Shown: positions 25,549 to 34,049 of the stretch, in pieces | Layout: the number at the start of each line of letters is the position of its first letter | Position numbering within the stretch: position 1 is the stretch's first letter | DNA from: Rhodovastum sp963714255 | GTDB taxonomy: Bacteria; Pseudomonadota; Alphaproteobacteria; Acetobacterales; Acetobacteraceae | Direction of reading: 5' to 3' | DNA: 64,000 nt | NCBI GenBank assembly: GCA_963714255.1 | Contig: CAVQNU010000034.1 | Coordinates: 124,001-188,000 of the forward strand | Notes under the pieces: generated by a model | Database searches by the model: none | Seen by the model: only the letters and a program-made list of their open reading frames with translations | Told to the model about the DNA's origin: nothing | Translations under genes and position numbers: made by a program

Positions 25549-26261
25549 ACGGCTGGCCCGTGCTCTGCGCGGGCCAGCCTCGGATGGCTTTTCGTTACCG
25601 GGCGCCGGTACCTGTCGTCGTCCTCGTCGAGTGTTTCCGGCTGGGCGGACGTCACGCTTGTGGACACGGGCTCGACGGAAACGGCCAGCAACTGGCTGAC
25701 CACGGCAGTGACTGTGTCGCCGACTTTGAGCTGCGGCAGCAAAGCGATGCGCTTCGGATCGGTGACGATGATGGTGCGCACCGCACCGCCCGACGGACGC
25801 ACCACGTCGATGCTGTTCGCCGCCAGGTCGATGCCGACGACAGTGGCGCTGATCCGGATCAACCTCAGCACGTCGCCGCCCGGCGTTTCAACATTCTGGG
25901 CGTCGGCCTGCGCGATCGCGTTTTCCGGCACAGGCTCGCCCGGGGTCGATATGGCGAATGCGACCGAGCGGTAGTACTTGATGTTGACGGTGTCGCCCAC
26001 CTTCAGACTGGTCAGGTCCACCGCCTTGCCGGCCCTGGCTGAGACGCTGATGCCATTGGGGGCGGTCAAGGTGATTCTGCGCGTCTGCGCATTGAGGCCG
26101 GTGATCTTGGCCCGAATGACCACCGCTGCGGGCAGCGGGATGGGACTGGTCACGCTGCTGGATTGCGGCCCGATGCCCTGCGCGACGGCAGGGCCGGCGA
26201 GCGGCAGCAGCGCGAGCGCCGCGACGGCGGCGGCGATGATCGAGAGCCTGTGAGACTTCAT
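25545..26261 (-). CDS. Exported protein with repeated beta-domains, unknown
   Basis: Protein of 238 aa from the ATG at 26261 (AGAGGA ribosome site). A signal peptide, MKSHRLSIIAAAVAALALLP through AGPAVAQ, should be cleaved after VAQ. Two similar beta-rich segments follow: AKITGLNAQTRRITLTAPNG with LKVGDTVNIKYYRSVA, and ATVVGIDLAANSIDVVRPSG with LKVGDTVTAVVSQLLA. This points to an internal duplication with a DUF5666/OB-like look. The last residues are encoded within the hairpins at 25506-25579. No named family is certain and no operon partner is obvious. Probably periplasmic. Confidence 0.8.
   Translation of the reverse strand: MKSHRLSIIAAAVAALALLPLAGPAVAQGIGPQSSSVTSPIPLPAAVVIRAKITGLNAQTRRITLTAPNGISVSARAGKAVDLTSLKVGDTVNIKYYRSVAFAISTPGEPVPENAIAQADAQNVETPGGDVLRLIRISATVVGIDLAANSIDVVRPSGGAVRTIIVTDPKRIALLPQLKVGDTVTAVVSQLLAVSVEPVSTSVTSAQPETLDEDDDRYRRPVTKSHPRLARAEHGPAV
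25551..25579 (-). terminator. Perfect 10-bp hairpin at the 3' end of the exported protein gene
   Basis: GGCTGGCCCG and CGGGCCAGCC pair perfectly across a 9-nt loop within the last codons of the minus-strand gene. No U-run follows in either direction, so intrinsic termination is possible but weakly supported. Confidence 0.35.
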
Positions 26262-26415
26262 GGTGTCCTCTGGGAAGTTGATTGGCCGGTCGGAGGGCAG
26301 AACCAGGCCCATATGACGGCGTTCGTGCCAGGGGAGATTGCGAGCCCGGTCCGTTATCAGACTGACAGACGGCCCGGCCGTCCGCTATGCAAAAACGGCA
26401 AGAACCAGGGTAGGT

Positions 26416-27507
26416 TCACGGCACCACAACAAGCAGGAGAAACAGCGCCAGGATCACCAGGTGCACCGCCCCCTGCAACACCGTCGCGCTGCCACCGCCC
26501 AGGGTCAGCCCGGCGACCATAAACGTCAGCAGCAGCAGAACCAGGTCCTTCGTCTCCAGCCCCAGTTCGAGCGGCTGCCCCAGCCACAAGGACGTCGCCG
26601 CCACGGCGGGAATGGTCAGCGCGATGGAAGCGAGTGCCGAGCCGAGGGCAAGGTTCAGGCTGGTTTGCAGCCGGTTTGCCCGCGCCGCCTTAACCGCGCT
26701 CAGGCTTTCCGGCAGCAGCACCAGCGCCGCCACCACGACGCCCACGACCGCGGCGGGCTCAGGGGCACCAAGCGCCCGCACGCTCGCCTCCAGCGCCGGC
26801 GAGAGGAGCTTGGCGAGCAGCACCACGGCACCGAGGGCAACCGGCAGCAGAACCGCCGAAACCAGGGTCTGGCGCCGGGTCGGCATGCCGGCATGGGTTG
26901 GGTCGTCGGCGGACGGTCCCGTCAGCGGCAGGAAATGATCGCGGTGCCGCACGGTCTGCACGAACAGGAAAACCAAGTACAGAACGATCGAAACGGCAGA
27001 GGCGAACACGAGCTGCGCCGTGCTGTAGACCGGCCCCGGCGTGGACAGGGTGAAGCGGGGCAGCACGAGCGTGGCGGTGGCGAGCACCACCAGCACGGCC
27101 AGGTAAGACGCGGCGGCGCGGCCGCGGAACTCCGTTTCGCAAAAGCGCGCGCCGCCGAGCACGATGCACAGCCCGACCACGCCATTGCACACCAGCATCA
27201 CCGCGGCGAATACCGTATCGCGCGCCAGCGTCGGATGCGGGGCGCCGGGCGAGAGCATGATCGAGACGATGAGGGCGACCTCGATGACGGTGACGGCAAT
27301 CGCCAGCACCAGCGCCCCGAAGGGCTCGCCGACGCGCAGCGCAATGACTTCGGCATGGTGAACCGCCGCGAACACGGTGCCGAACAGGCCGGCAGCCAGG
27401 ACCAGCGCGCCCAGCCCGCCGGCCGTGGCGGGCGACAGCACGAGCAATAAGACCCAGGCAATCGCGGGCAGCGCCCAGGCCCAGGCCGGTTTCAAGTCCA
27501 ACGTCAT
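26416..27507 (-). CDS. chaA: Calcium/proton antiporter, CaCA family
   Basis: Inner-membrane antiporter of 363 aa with about eleven predicted helices. The two inverted alpha-repeat motifs of the cation/Ca2+ exchanger superfamily are clear: GEPFGALVLAIAVTVIEVAL (acidic Glu in the first repeat) and LVLLPESLSAVKAARANRLQ with LNLALGSALASIALTIP (second repeat). This fits ChaA/Cax Ca2+(Na+)/H+ exchange. The start MTLDLKPAWAW at 27507 was chosen because the in-frame extension upstream reads through repeat copy C. It is separated from dinB by that repeat. Cation specificity cannot be read from sequence alone. Confidence 0.92.
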   Translation of the reverse strand: MTLDLKPAWAWALPAIAWVLLLVLSPATAGGLGALVLAAGLFGTVFAAVHHAEVIALRVGEPFGALVLAIAVTVIEVALIVSIMLSPGAPHPTLARDTVFAAVMLVCNGVVGLCIVLGGARFCETEFRGRAAASYLAVLVVLATATLVLPRFTLSTPGPVYSTAQLVFASAVSIVLYLVFLFVQTVRHRDHFLPLTGPSADDPTHAGMPTRRQTLVSAVLLPVALGAVVLLAKLLSPALEASVRALGAPEPAAVVGVVVAALVLLPESLSAVKAARANRLQTSLNLALGSALASIALTIPAVAATSLWLGQPLELGLETKDLVLLLLTFMVAGLTLGGGSATVLQGAVHLVILALFLLLVVVP

Positions 27508-27531
27508 GCAAGTTCCTCGGGTAATGAAGGT

Positions 27532-27554
27532 AGGCCAGGGCTCTGCCCTGGCCT
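27532..27554. repeat. Dispersed repeat, minimal copy C
   Basis: AGGCCAGGGC-TCT-GCCCTGGCCT, a perfect palindrome that corresponds to the two outer arms of the larger copies fused without the middle. It lies between the antiporter start and the dinB 3' end. Confidence 0.75.
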
Positions 27555-27565
27555 TGCCTTCCCTG

Positions 27566-28810
27566 CTACAATCCCCTGCCCCGGATAACCACCCCGGCGC
27601 CAAAGCGCGCGCGCAGCGCGTCAATCGCCGCCTGAGCCGCCACCCGGCGCGGCGCCTGCGGATCAGCAAGGTCGGGCTGGTCGGCCTGCCGGCCGGGCAG
27701 CAGCGGCTGGGCGCCGATGCCGATGAGGCGGAACGCAGTGCCGTCGGCCTCGCGGGCCAGCATCACGTCCGCCGCCGCGAACAGAAGCTCGGGCAGCCGG
27801 GTTGGGGCGGCCAGGCGATGCGCGCGCGTGCGCAGGGCAAACGCGGCGGTCTTCAGCTTCAGCATCACGCCACCGGCGGCAAAATCCTGCTCGCGCAGCC
27901 GGCGGGCCAGCTTTTCGGCCATGCGCCAAAGCTGGCGCTCCAGCGCGGTGCGATCGGAAATGTCGGACTCAAACGTGGTCTCGGCGCTGATCGATTTGGT
28001 CTCGCGGGCAGGATCGACCCGGCGCGTATCCTCGCCGCGGGCGCGGCGGACCAGGGGCGGCCCGTCGTCACCGAGGCGGGCGCGGGCGGTGCGGTCGTCG
28101 AGCGCCTGCAAGTGGCCGAGCCGGGTGATGCCCATGGCCTCCAGCCGGCGGGCAAGCGCGGGGCCAACACCGGGCAGCAGGCGGACGGGTTCGGGCGCCA
28201 GCAGCGCCGCCGCCTCGGCGCCCAGGACGCAAAACCCGCGCGGCTTGTCGCGTCCGGCGGCGATCTTGGCCAGCAGCCGGTTGGGGGCGAGGCCGACCGA
28301 GACGGTAATGCCCACCTGGCGCTCGACATCGCGGGCGAAGCGGGTGAGCACGGCGGCCGGTGGCGCGCCATGCAGCGCCTCGGTGCCGGCGAGGTCGAGC
28401 ACCGCCTCGTCGATGGAAAGCGGCTGCACCAGCGGGGTGAGGCGCTCCATCATGGCGCGGACCTGCCGGCCGGCAGCGGCGTATTTCGCCATGTCCGGGG
28501 CGATGACCACCGCGTCAGGACAGGCCTGCAGCGCCTTGAACATCGGCATGGCGCTGCGCACGCCCTGGATGCGGGCGACGTAGCAGGCGGCGGTGACCAC
28601 CCCGCGCACGCCGCCGCCGACAATCACCGGCCGGGCGGCAAGCTCCGGGCGGTCGCGCTTTTCCACGCTGGCGTAGAACGCATCGCAGTCGATATGGGCG
28701 ATGTGGAGGGAAAAAAGCGCGGGGTGGCGAAGGATGCGCCCGCCGCCACAGGACGGGCAGGTACACCGCTCACCCGGCTCCGCCCCGCAGTCGCGGCAGA
28801 GCGCGGGCAT
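27566..28810 (-). CDS. dinB: DNA polymerase IV with N-terminal zinc ribbon
   Basis: Y-family translesion polymerase of 414 aa. Residues 1-25 contain CRDC and CTCPSC (Cys5, Cys8, Cys18, Cys21), a small zinc ribbon placed before the catalytic core. The core begins HIAHIDCDAFYASVEKRDRP with metal ligand Asp41. PLSIDEAVLDL supplies the second acidic pair, and the helix-hairpin-helix thumb is in VRLLPGVGPALARRLEAMG. The little-finger domain follows (ETTFESDISDRTALERQL). A C-terminal beta-clamp motif is not obvious. The start codon follows the stop of the ROK gene by 4 bp, so expression is probably coupled. Such Cys-ribbon DinB forms are known to me from other alphaproteobacteria. Confidence 0.95.
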   Translation of the reverse strand: MPALCRDCGAEPGERCTCPSCGGGRILRHPALFSLHIAHIDCDAFYASVEKRDRPELAARPVIVGGGVRGVVTAACYVARIQGVRSAMPMFKALQACPDAVVIAPDMAKYAAAGRQVRAMMERLTPLVQPLSIDEAVLDLAGTEALHGAPPAAVLTRFARDVERQVGITVSVGLAPNRLLAKIAAGRDKPRGFCVLGAEAAALLAPEPVRLLPGVGPALARRLEAMGITRLGHLQALDDRTARARLGDDGPPLVRRARGEDTRRVDPARETKSISAETTFESDISDRTALERQLWRMAEKLARRLREQDFAAGGVMLKLKTAAFALRTRAHRLAAPTRLPELLFAAADVMLAREADGTAFRLIGIGAQPLLPGRQADQPDLADPQAPRRVAAQAAIDALRARFGAGVVIRGRGL

Positions 28811-28814
28811 GACG

Positions 28815-29735
28815 CTATCGCCCCGGTGCCGGCCACAGCCAGGCGGCGCCGCGCACGCCGGAGGAATCGCCGTGCACGTTACGCACCACCGGCGTATGGA
28901 CGAAATCGGAAAACACGTAGCGTGCCAACAGCGGCGGCAAGGCGGCGTAGAGATGGTCCATATTGGACAACCCGCCGCCCAGAACAATGACATCGGGGTC
29001 GATCAGGTTGATCACCACCGCGAGTTCCCGGGCCAGCCGGTCGGCATGACGGTCGAGCGCCGCGCGCGCCGCCGCATCGCCGGCGGCGGCGCGGGCCGGG
29101 ATGGCGGTGGCGTCGTGCGCCTCGGGGCCGTCGCAGTCGCGGGCCAAAGCGGGGCCGGAGATGCGGGTCTCCAGGCAGTTGCGGTGACCGCACCAGCACT
29201 GCAGGCCGGGGGTTTCATCGGCCGAGGGCCAGGGCAGCGGGGTGTGGCCCCATTCGCCGGCAATGCGGTGGCGGCCTTGCAGCACCTGCCCGCCAATGAC
29301 GATGCCGCCGCCGCAGCCAGTGCCCAGGATAACGCCGAACACCCCATGCTGGCCGGCACCGGCGCCGTCGGCCGCTTCCGACAGGGCAAAACAATTGGCA
29401 TCGTTCTCCACCCGCACGTCGCGGCCGAGCAAATGCGCGAGGTCGCAGTCGAAGGGATGGCCATTCAGCGCAATGGAATTGGCGTTCTTCACCAGCCCGG
29501 TGGCGGGGCTGATGACGCCGGGAATGCCGACACCGACGCTGCCGGCGCCGCCAAGCTCGGCCTCAATGCCGTGGACGAGGCCGGCAATGGCGCCGAGCGC
29601 GGCGTCGTAGCCCTGCGGCGTGGGAACGCGGTGACGCAGGCGCAGACTGCCGCCAGGCGCCAGCGCGGCAGCCTCGATCTTGGTGCCGCCGAGGTCGATG
29701 CCGATGCGGTAGTCGTAGAGGGCGGAGGCGCTCAT
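28815..29735 (-). CDS. ROK-family sugar kinase (fructokinase/glucokinase-like)
   Basis: Cytoplasmic hexose kinase of 306 aa. The ATP-binding DLGGTKIEAAAL starts the protein, and ENDANCFALSEA holds the catalytic Asp. The ROK zinc site is visible in GEWGHTPLPWPS and GLQCWCGHRNCLETRISG. The nucleotide-binding VIVLGGGLSNMDHLY is near the C-terminus. The combination fits bacterial fructokinase (Mak) or N-acetylglucosamine kinase; the sugar cannot be fixed by eye. The ATG at 29735 is preferred to an upstream extension that lacks family similarity. dinB follows after 4 bp, with no obvious functional link. Confidence 0.92.
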   Translation of the reverse strand: MSASALYDYRIGIDLGGTKIEAAALAPGGSLRLRHRVPTPQGYDAALGAIAGLVHGIEAELGGAGSVGVGIPGVISPATGLVKNANSIALNGHPFDCDLAHLLGRDVRVENDANCFALSEAADGAGAGQHGVFGVILGTGCGGGIVIGGQVLQGRHRIAGEWGHTPLPWPSADETPGLQCWCGHRNCLETRISGPALARDCDGPEAHDATAIPARAAAGDAAARAALDRHADRLARELAVVINLIDPDVIVLGGGLSNMDHLYAALPPLLARYVFSDFVHTPVVRNVHGDSSGVRGAAWLWPAPGR

Positions 29736-29845
29736 GGCGCGACATTGCCCCGGCTCGCGGACAGAACTCAAGCGCGCCGGCGCGGCGCGCTGTAACGCCG
29801 GCGGCCCCGGCCGGTCCTTCCCACACACACCGCATGGGGGACATC

Positions 29846-30307
29846 ATGATCGACCGCGTTCTCAAACTCCTGAGCTGGCCGGCGGCGCTGTTCGTTGCCT
29901 TCATCCTGCTCTGGTACGAGCAGTACAAGCTCACCGGGAGCGATGGGTCGGTCTGGCTGTTCACCGTGCTGTCGGACTGGGTCGGACTGCACGGATTCGA
30001 GAAGCCGTTCCGCCTGGGCGTCGCGGCGGCCGAAATCGCCGCCTCGGTGCTGATCGTGCTGCCGCGCACACGCGTTGCAGGAGCGGCGCTGGCATTGGGC
30101 ATCATGTCGGGCGCGATCTTTTTTCACCTGGTCAGCCCGCTGGGAATCGACCCCTATGGCGACGGCGGCGTGCTGTTCACCGAGGCTTGCGAGGTCTGGC
30201 TTTGCGCGGCGTTTATTCTGGTGGCGTGGCGGCGTGAGGCGCTTGCGGTGCTGGGGATTGGGTTGAAGGAAGGCCAGGGCTCTGCCCTGGACCCACGTCG
30301 CGCGTAG
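29846..30307 (+). CDS. DoxX-like small membrane protein
   Basis: About 153 aa with four predicted helices: LLSWPAALFVAFILLWYEQY, LGVAAAEIAASVLIVLP, AGAALALGIMSGAIFFHLVS and ACEVWLCAAFILVAW. LTGSDGSVWLFTVLSDWVGL and FEKPFRLGVAAAE fit the DoxX/SURF4-like group often annotated as uncharacterised membrane proteins. The start at 29846 has GGGGGA upstream. The last dozen residues (KEGQGSALDPRRA) are encoded by the dispersed repeat copy D, so the original 3' end was probably altered by that element. Function unknown. Confidence 0.75.
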   Translation: MIDRVLKLLSWPAALFVAFILLWYEQYKLTGSDGSVWLFTVLSDWVGLHGFEKPFRLGVAAAEIAASVLIVLPRTRVAGAALALGIMSGAIFFHLVSPLGIDPYGDGGVLFTEACEVWLCAAFILVAWRREALAVLGIGLKEGQGSALDPRRA

Positions 30308-30354
30308 CGCGCCTTCGGCGCGAGGGCTGAGAGGTTCTTGGAACCCATTACCTA
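30265..30354. repeat. Dispersed palindromic repeat, copy D
   Basis: GAAGGAAGGCCAGGGCTCTG and CCCTGGACCC at the left and TTGGAACCCATTAC at the right match the consensus seen at 44.4 and 54.1 kb. The middle is replaced by a GCGCGTAGCGCGCC stem. It encodes the end of the DoxX-like protein. Confidence 0.8.
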
Positions 30355-30381
30355 AGCCAGGCGGCGCCTGTAGAATGCCGC

Positions 30382-31656
30382 ATGGATAGCCCGGCACCGC
30401 ACCGCCCGACCGTTGCCGTCATTGGAGCGGGACCTGCCGGACTGATGGCCGCTGAGACGATCGCGGCGCACGGCGTGGACGTAACCGTGTTCGATCGCAT
30501 GTCCTCGCCCGGACGCAAGCTGCTGATGGCCGGGCGCGGCGGCCTCAACCTGACACATAGCGAGGATTTGCCCGCCTTTCTCGACCGCTACGGGCCGGCA
30601 CGGGCACGGCTTGAAGCGGCGATTGCGGCATTTCCACCCGCCGCCCTGGTCGCCTGGTGCGAGGGGCTGGGCCAGCCGACCTTCGTCGGCTCCAGCGGGC
30701 GCGTGTTCCCGCACGGGCTGAAAGCCTCGCCACTGCTGCGGGCATGGCTGGCCCGCCTCGCCGGCTTGGGCGTGCGCCTGGAGTCGCGCCGGACCTGGAC
30801 CGGCTGGGACGAGGGCGGCGCACTGACCTTCGCCGACGGCACGCTTGTGCGGGCGGGCGCGACGGTGTTGGCGCTGGGCGGCGCCTCCTGGCCGCGGCTG
30901 GGATCGGACGGCGGCTGGACCGGGCTGTTGCCGGGCATCGATGTGCGGCCGCTGCGTCCGTCCAATTGCGGCTTCCGGATCGACTGGTCGGCCCAATTCC
31001 GCCGCTTCGCCGGCACGCCGCTGAAGCGCATCGCGCTTGCCTTCCGCGGCCGCACAGTGCGCGGGGAGGCTATGGTGACGGCGGAGGGCATCGAGGGCGG
31101 CGCCGTCTATGCGCTGTCGGCCGCGCTGCGCGACGCCATCGCCGCCGGGGGGCCCGTGCTGGCATTTCTCGACCTGCGTCCGGACCTCGACCTGCCGGCG
31201 CTGGCGCGGCGGCTGGCGGGGCCGCGCGGCAGTGCGTCGCTGTCGACGTTTCTGCGCAAGGCGGCGGGGCTGGCGCCGGTGGGGGTTGGCTTGGTCCAGG
31301 AGGCGCTGCACGCCGGTGCGCCACCCGACCTGTCCGGCCTGATCAAAGCGGTGCCGCTGCGCCTGCTGGCGCCGGCGCCGATCGCGCGGGCAATTTCCAG
31401 CGCCGGCGGGATTGCGCTTGACGAGCTGGACGCGAGCTGGATGCTCCGCCGCCGACCGGGTGTGTTCGCCGCCGGGGAAATGCTGGACTGGGAAGCCCCC
31501 ACCGGGGGGTATTTGTTGCAGGGCTGTTTTTCCACCGGCGTGGCGGCGGGATTTGGCGTACTGGCGTGGCTAGGAAAAGAATGGGGTCAAGGGGGCCACC
31601 GCCCCCGTGCGGGTCGAGGGCAGAGCCCTGGCCTTTCTTCCTTTCTCTCAGGCTGA
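30382..31656 (+). CDS. BaiN/HI0933-family FAD-dependent flavoprotein
   Basis: Predicted NAD(P)/FAD-dependent oxidoreductase of 424 aa, of the TIGR03862-type subgroup by eye. The FAD Rossmann motif VAVIGAGPAGLMAAETIAA is followed by SSPGRKLLMAGRGGLNLTHS, the hallmark of the HI0933/BaiN family. The second nucleotide motif is in TVLALGGASWPRLG. Near the end lie RPGVFAAGEMLDWEAPTGGY and LLQGCFSTGVAAG, the conserved FAD-closing segment. The substrate is unknown for most of the family. Homology should end near AWLGKEWG; the last two dozen residues (from about GQGGHRPRAG) come from repeat copy E. Confidence 0.9.
   Translation: MDSPAPHRPTVAVIGAGPAGLMAAETIAAHGVDVTVFDRMSSPGRKLLMAGRGGLNLTHSEDLPAFLDRYGPARARLEAAIAAFPPAALVAWCEGLGQPTFVGSSGRVFPHGLKASPLLRAWLARLAGLGVRLESRRTWTGWDEGGALTFADGTLVRAGATVLALGGASWPRLGSDGGWTGLLPGIDVRPLRPSNCGFRIDWSAQFRRFAGTPLKRIALAFRGRTVRGEAMVTAEGIEGGAVYALSAALRDAIAAGGPVLAFLDLRPDLDLPALARRLAGPRGSASLSTFLRKAAGLAPVGVGLVQEALHAGAPPDLSGLIKAVPLRLLAPAPIARAISSAGGIALDELDASWMLRRRPGVFAAGEMLDWEAPTGGYLLQGCFSTGVAAGFGVLAWLGKEWGQGGHRPRAGRGQSPGLSSFLSG
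31581..31645. repeat. Dispersed palindromic repeat, copy E (half element)
   Basis: GGGGTCAAGGGGGCCACCG and GAGGGCAGAGCCCTGGCC match the right half of copies B and G. It supplies the last codons and the stop of the flavoprotein gene. Confidence 0.8.
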
Positions 31657-31699
31657 CATGATATCCTCCTCCGCCATCACGTAGGATCGGACCCGGGTT

Positions 31700-32830
31700 A
31701 TGATGCGTTATCTCGTCATCGGCGTGGCGTCTCTGGTCCTGATGATCAACGTCTACGCCTTCGGCGGCGCGATCATTGGCGGGCTAGGCTCGGCGTTTCG
31801 TGCAACGGCTGCGCACCTGACGTCGGGCGGCGACCAGAAGATTGCCGAGGAAGCGCGCCCCGCCCCGCCGGAGCGGGCGGCCATGATCACCGAGCTCAGC
31901 CGCCTCGCCGAGAGCCGGCAGGCGTTGCAGCCGGCCGCCAGCACGGCCGCGCATATGCATGACCTGCTGCGCAAGGCCGCCTCGATGATGGCCGGCAGCG
32001 AGGCGATGGGGGCGCTGCGCGACATGCAGGACGCGCGCACCCGCCTGCACGACCTCGGCGCCGCCGTCGCCGACCGGCTGCTGGCCGGACAGGATGCCAA
32101 GGACCTGCAGGAGCAGCAGGCCAAGGCGGAAGCCGATCTCGCCCGCGCGAGTGCGGAGTTCGCCAAGCGGCTCAGCGATCTCGGCATGAAGATGACGCCC
32201 GATCAGGCGGAGCTGATCGCCATCGCCCCGAACGGCGACGATCTGGTGGCGCTGCTGGGCATGCAGGCCAATGTCGCCCACTTCGTCGCACAACTGCGCG
32301 AGACGGTTGAGCAGAACCGCAACAACCCCGACCTGCTCAAGCGTTATTACGGGCTGAACGTGGTGCTGTGCGAAATGGTCGAGACGCTGCAGGCCGATGT
32401 GCGCGACCGGATCAGGGACCGCTATTTGCCGCGGCTGGAGGCGATCGAGAAGGAGAACCTCGATCTGCAGCGAAAGGCGGAGGCGAACATGCAGCAGGTG
32501 CCGCCGGCCGAGCGGCAGGGCTATGCGGCGAACCTCAAGGCGCTGCAGGGAACCGCGCAGATCATTCCGGTCTACCGGCACTATCTGGCGCAGCAGGGCG
32601 AGCAGCTCGATGACGCCGCCAAGCACACGCTGACGCTGCTCGATCTCGCGGCCAACACGGCAAGCACGATGGAGAACACGGTCGAGGTGCTCGACATGAT
32701 GAACGCGGCAAACCGGGATTTCGGCGCGGTGATCAATCTGATGCCGCCGGGCACGCTGCCGCTGGACAATGATGTGCTGCGCCAGGAATTCGAGCGGATT
32801 TCGCGCAAGCTGAACGAGCCGACGAGCTAG
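31700..32830 (+). CDS. Membrane-anchored coiled-coil protein, unknown
   Basis: Protein of 376 aa. One N-terminal helix (YLVIGVASLVLMINVYAFGG) acts as signal anchor, so the bulk is probably periplasmic. The remainder is almost entirely alpha-helical, with coiled-coil-like stretches at about 95-165 (MRDMQ-type ALRDMQDARTRLHDLGAAVA, EQQAKAEADLARASAEFAKR) and 220-270. A more ordered C-terminal segment has ENTVEVLDMMNAANRDFGAV. I do not recognise the family. It has no close operon partner; the next gene is convergent. The two in-frame ATGs at 31700 and 31703 are equivalent. Confidence 0.75.
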   Translation: MMRYLVIGVASLVLMINVYAFGGAIIGGLGSAFRATAAHLTSGGDQKIAEEARPAPPERAAMITELSRLAESRQALQPAASTAAHMHDLLRKAASMMAGSEAMGALRDMQDARTRLHDLGAAVADRLLAGQDAKDLQEQQAKAEADLARASAEFAKRLSDLGMKMTPDQAELIAIAPNGDDLVALLGMQANVAHFVAQLRETVEQNRNNPDLLKRYYGLNVVLCEMVETLQADVRDRIRDRYLPRLEAIEKENLDLQRKAEANMQQVPPAERQGYAANLKALQGTAQIIPVYRHYLAQQGEQLDDAAKHTLTLLDLAANTASTMENTVEVLDMMNAANRDFGAVINLMPPGTLPLDNDVLRQEFERISRKLNEPTS

Positions 32831-32873
32831 CAGCCGGCCGCTTTCGTCCGGCCTTGCGTCGGCGGCGTCCCGA

Positions 32874-33701
32874 TCAGCAGCGGCCGGCGTCAGCCGGGTG
32901 CCCCGATTCCGGCGAAATGGATATTTTCGCCGGCGCCGGCGGCGTTGACTCGTGCCAGATCAGCGTCCTGAAATCGAACTGGCCTTCGATCGTCGGTTTG
33001 ATGATGCGGAAATAGGGCGAGACATCGAAGTCGCGTGGCGCATACAGGGAATGATGACGGATGCGCAGCACCTCGTCGACACAGTCGGGCTGTTCGGGCG
33101 TGGCCATCGGCAGGTATTCCACCAGCGGCAGGACGGGATAGCGGATCGCTTCGAAAGCCTGCGCGATCAGCGTCGAACAGATCGCCCGGGTCGGATCGCC
33201 GCTGCCCAGCGCGATCATCTGCCGGCGCAGCCGGGTCGGCACGGGCGGTATCGGCAGCAAATAGCGCGCCAGATCGAGGAGGTTGCGCAAGTCGTACTGA
33301 TGTCCGATCCGCGCGATGGCGTAGTCGGTCACGGCGCGGCGCTCCGCCTCGGTCAGTCCGACGGGGCGGCAGATGCGCGTGTGCATGGCGTCGAACTCGT
33401 CAAATCCGACACTGCGCACGCCCGCCACCAGATCGACCTCGATGAAGCAATGATCCGCCGCGGCCAGGCGGCCGGCGCCGTGCGCGCCGACATAAAGGGC
33501 GGCATGCGACCAGGTTGACTGCGTCAGGTATTTGACCGCGGTACTGACGCGCGTGTTGCCTTCGACGAGCAGCACGTCGGCCGGCTGCAGGCAGGCGAGC
33601 AGCCGGTCCCGCGGCGTCGGCGCGCTGGCACCCGAGACAGGCCGTGGTTCGCTGAGATATCGGGCCAGGCGGCGGCCGATTGCGTTGGACAGCAGGTTCA
33701 T
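32874..33701 (-). CDS. YiiX/YebB-like NlpC/P60-related (C92) hydrolase
   Basis: Protein of 275 aa. From the ATG at 33701 it reads MNLLSNAIGRRLARYL, then ACLQPADVLLVEGNTRVSTA. The TWSHAALYVG motif supplies the histidine and TRAICSTLIAQAFEAIRY the cysteine. This order (His before Cys) is that of the circularly permuted papain-like YiiX/YaeF group. Such enzymes cleave amide or ester bonds in peptidoglycan or lipids; the substrate here is unknown. No signal peptide is seen, so the location is uncertain. The longer in-frame extension upstream is Arg-rich and lacks similarity. Confidence 0.82.
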   Translation of the reverse strand: MNLLSNAIGRRLARYLSEPRPVSGASAPTPRDRLLACLQPADVLLVEGNTRVSTAVKYLTQSTWSHAALYVGAHGAGRLAAADHCFIEVDLVAGVRSVGFDEFDAMHTRICRPVGLTEAERRAVTDYAIARIGHQYDLRNLLDLARYLLPIPPVPTRLRRQMIALGSGDPTRAICSTLIAQAFEAIRYPVLPLVEYLPMATPEQPDCVDEVLRIRHHSLYAPRDFDVSPYFRIIKPTIEGQFDFRTLIWHESTPPAPAKISISPESGHPADAGRC

Positions 33702-34049
33702 GCGGCTGATCAACGTCCTCTGCTGGTGGCCTCGCCCGCCGATTGGCGGATGGCAACGATATGAGCGCGCCGGCGGTTCCGGCGCCGCGGTAGCATGCCG
33801 ACGGAACGGGCGGCGGCGAACCCACCGTCGGGACGTGTTCCGGGAAACCGGCTGGGCGTTGAGCTGGGACAGTTTGCCATCGGCATACACTACATATATG
33901 TCGTTGATATATTGTGCATCAGCCCCCGGCCAGCCCAGATGTGAAGGCGATGCGTTTCGGGCGATGACCGTGCCGCCTGCCGCGCGACCAGGCGCGGCGG
34001 GACGCGCCCGGCGGCGAGCAACTTCATCGGCCGGCTCGCCGATGTTGCT
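33702..34049. other. Gene-free stretch with an AT-rich patch
   Basis: 348 bp between the C92 hydrolase start and the tspO 3' end. An unusually AT-rich segment at 33880-33925 (CATACACTACATATATG, TTGATATATTGTGCATC) stands out in this GC-rich DNA and could hold a promoter for the hydrolase gene. No convincing open frame. Confidence 0.4.
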
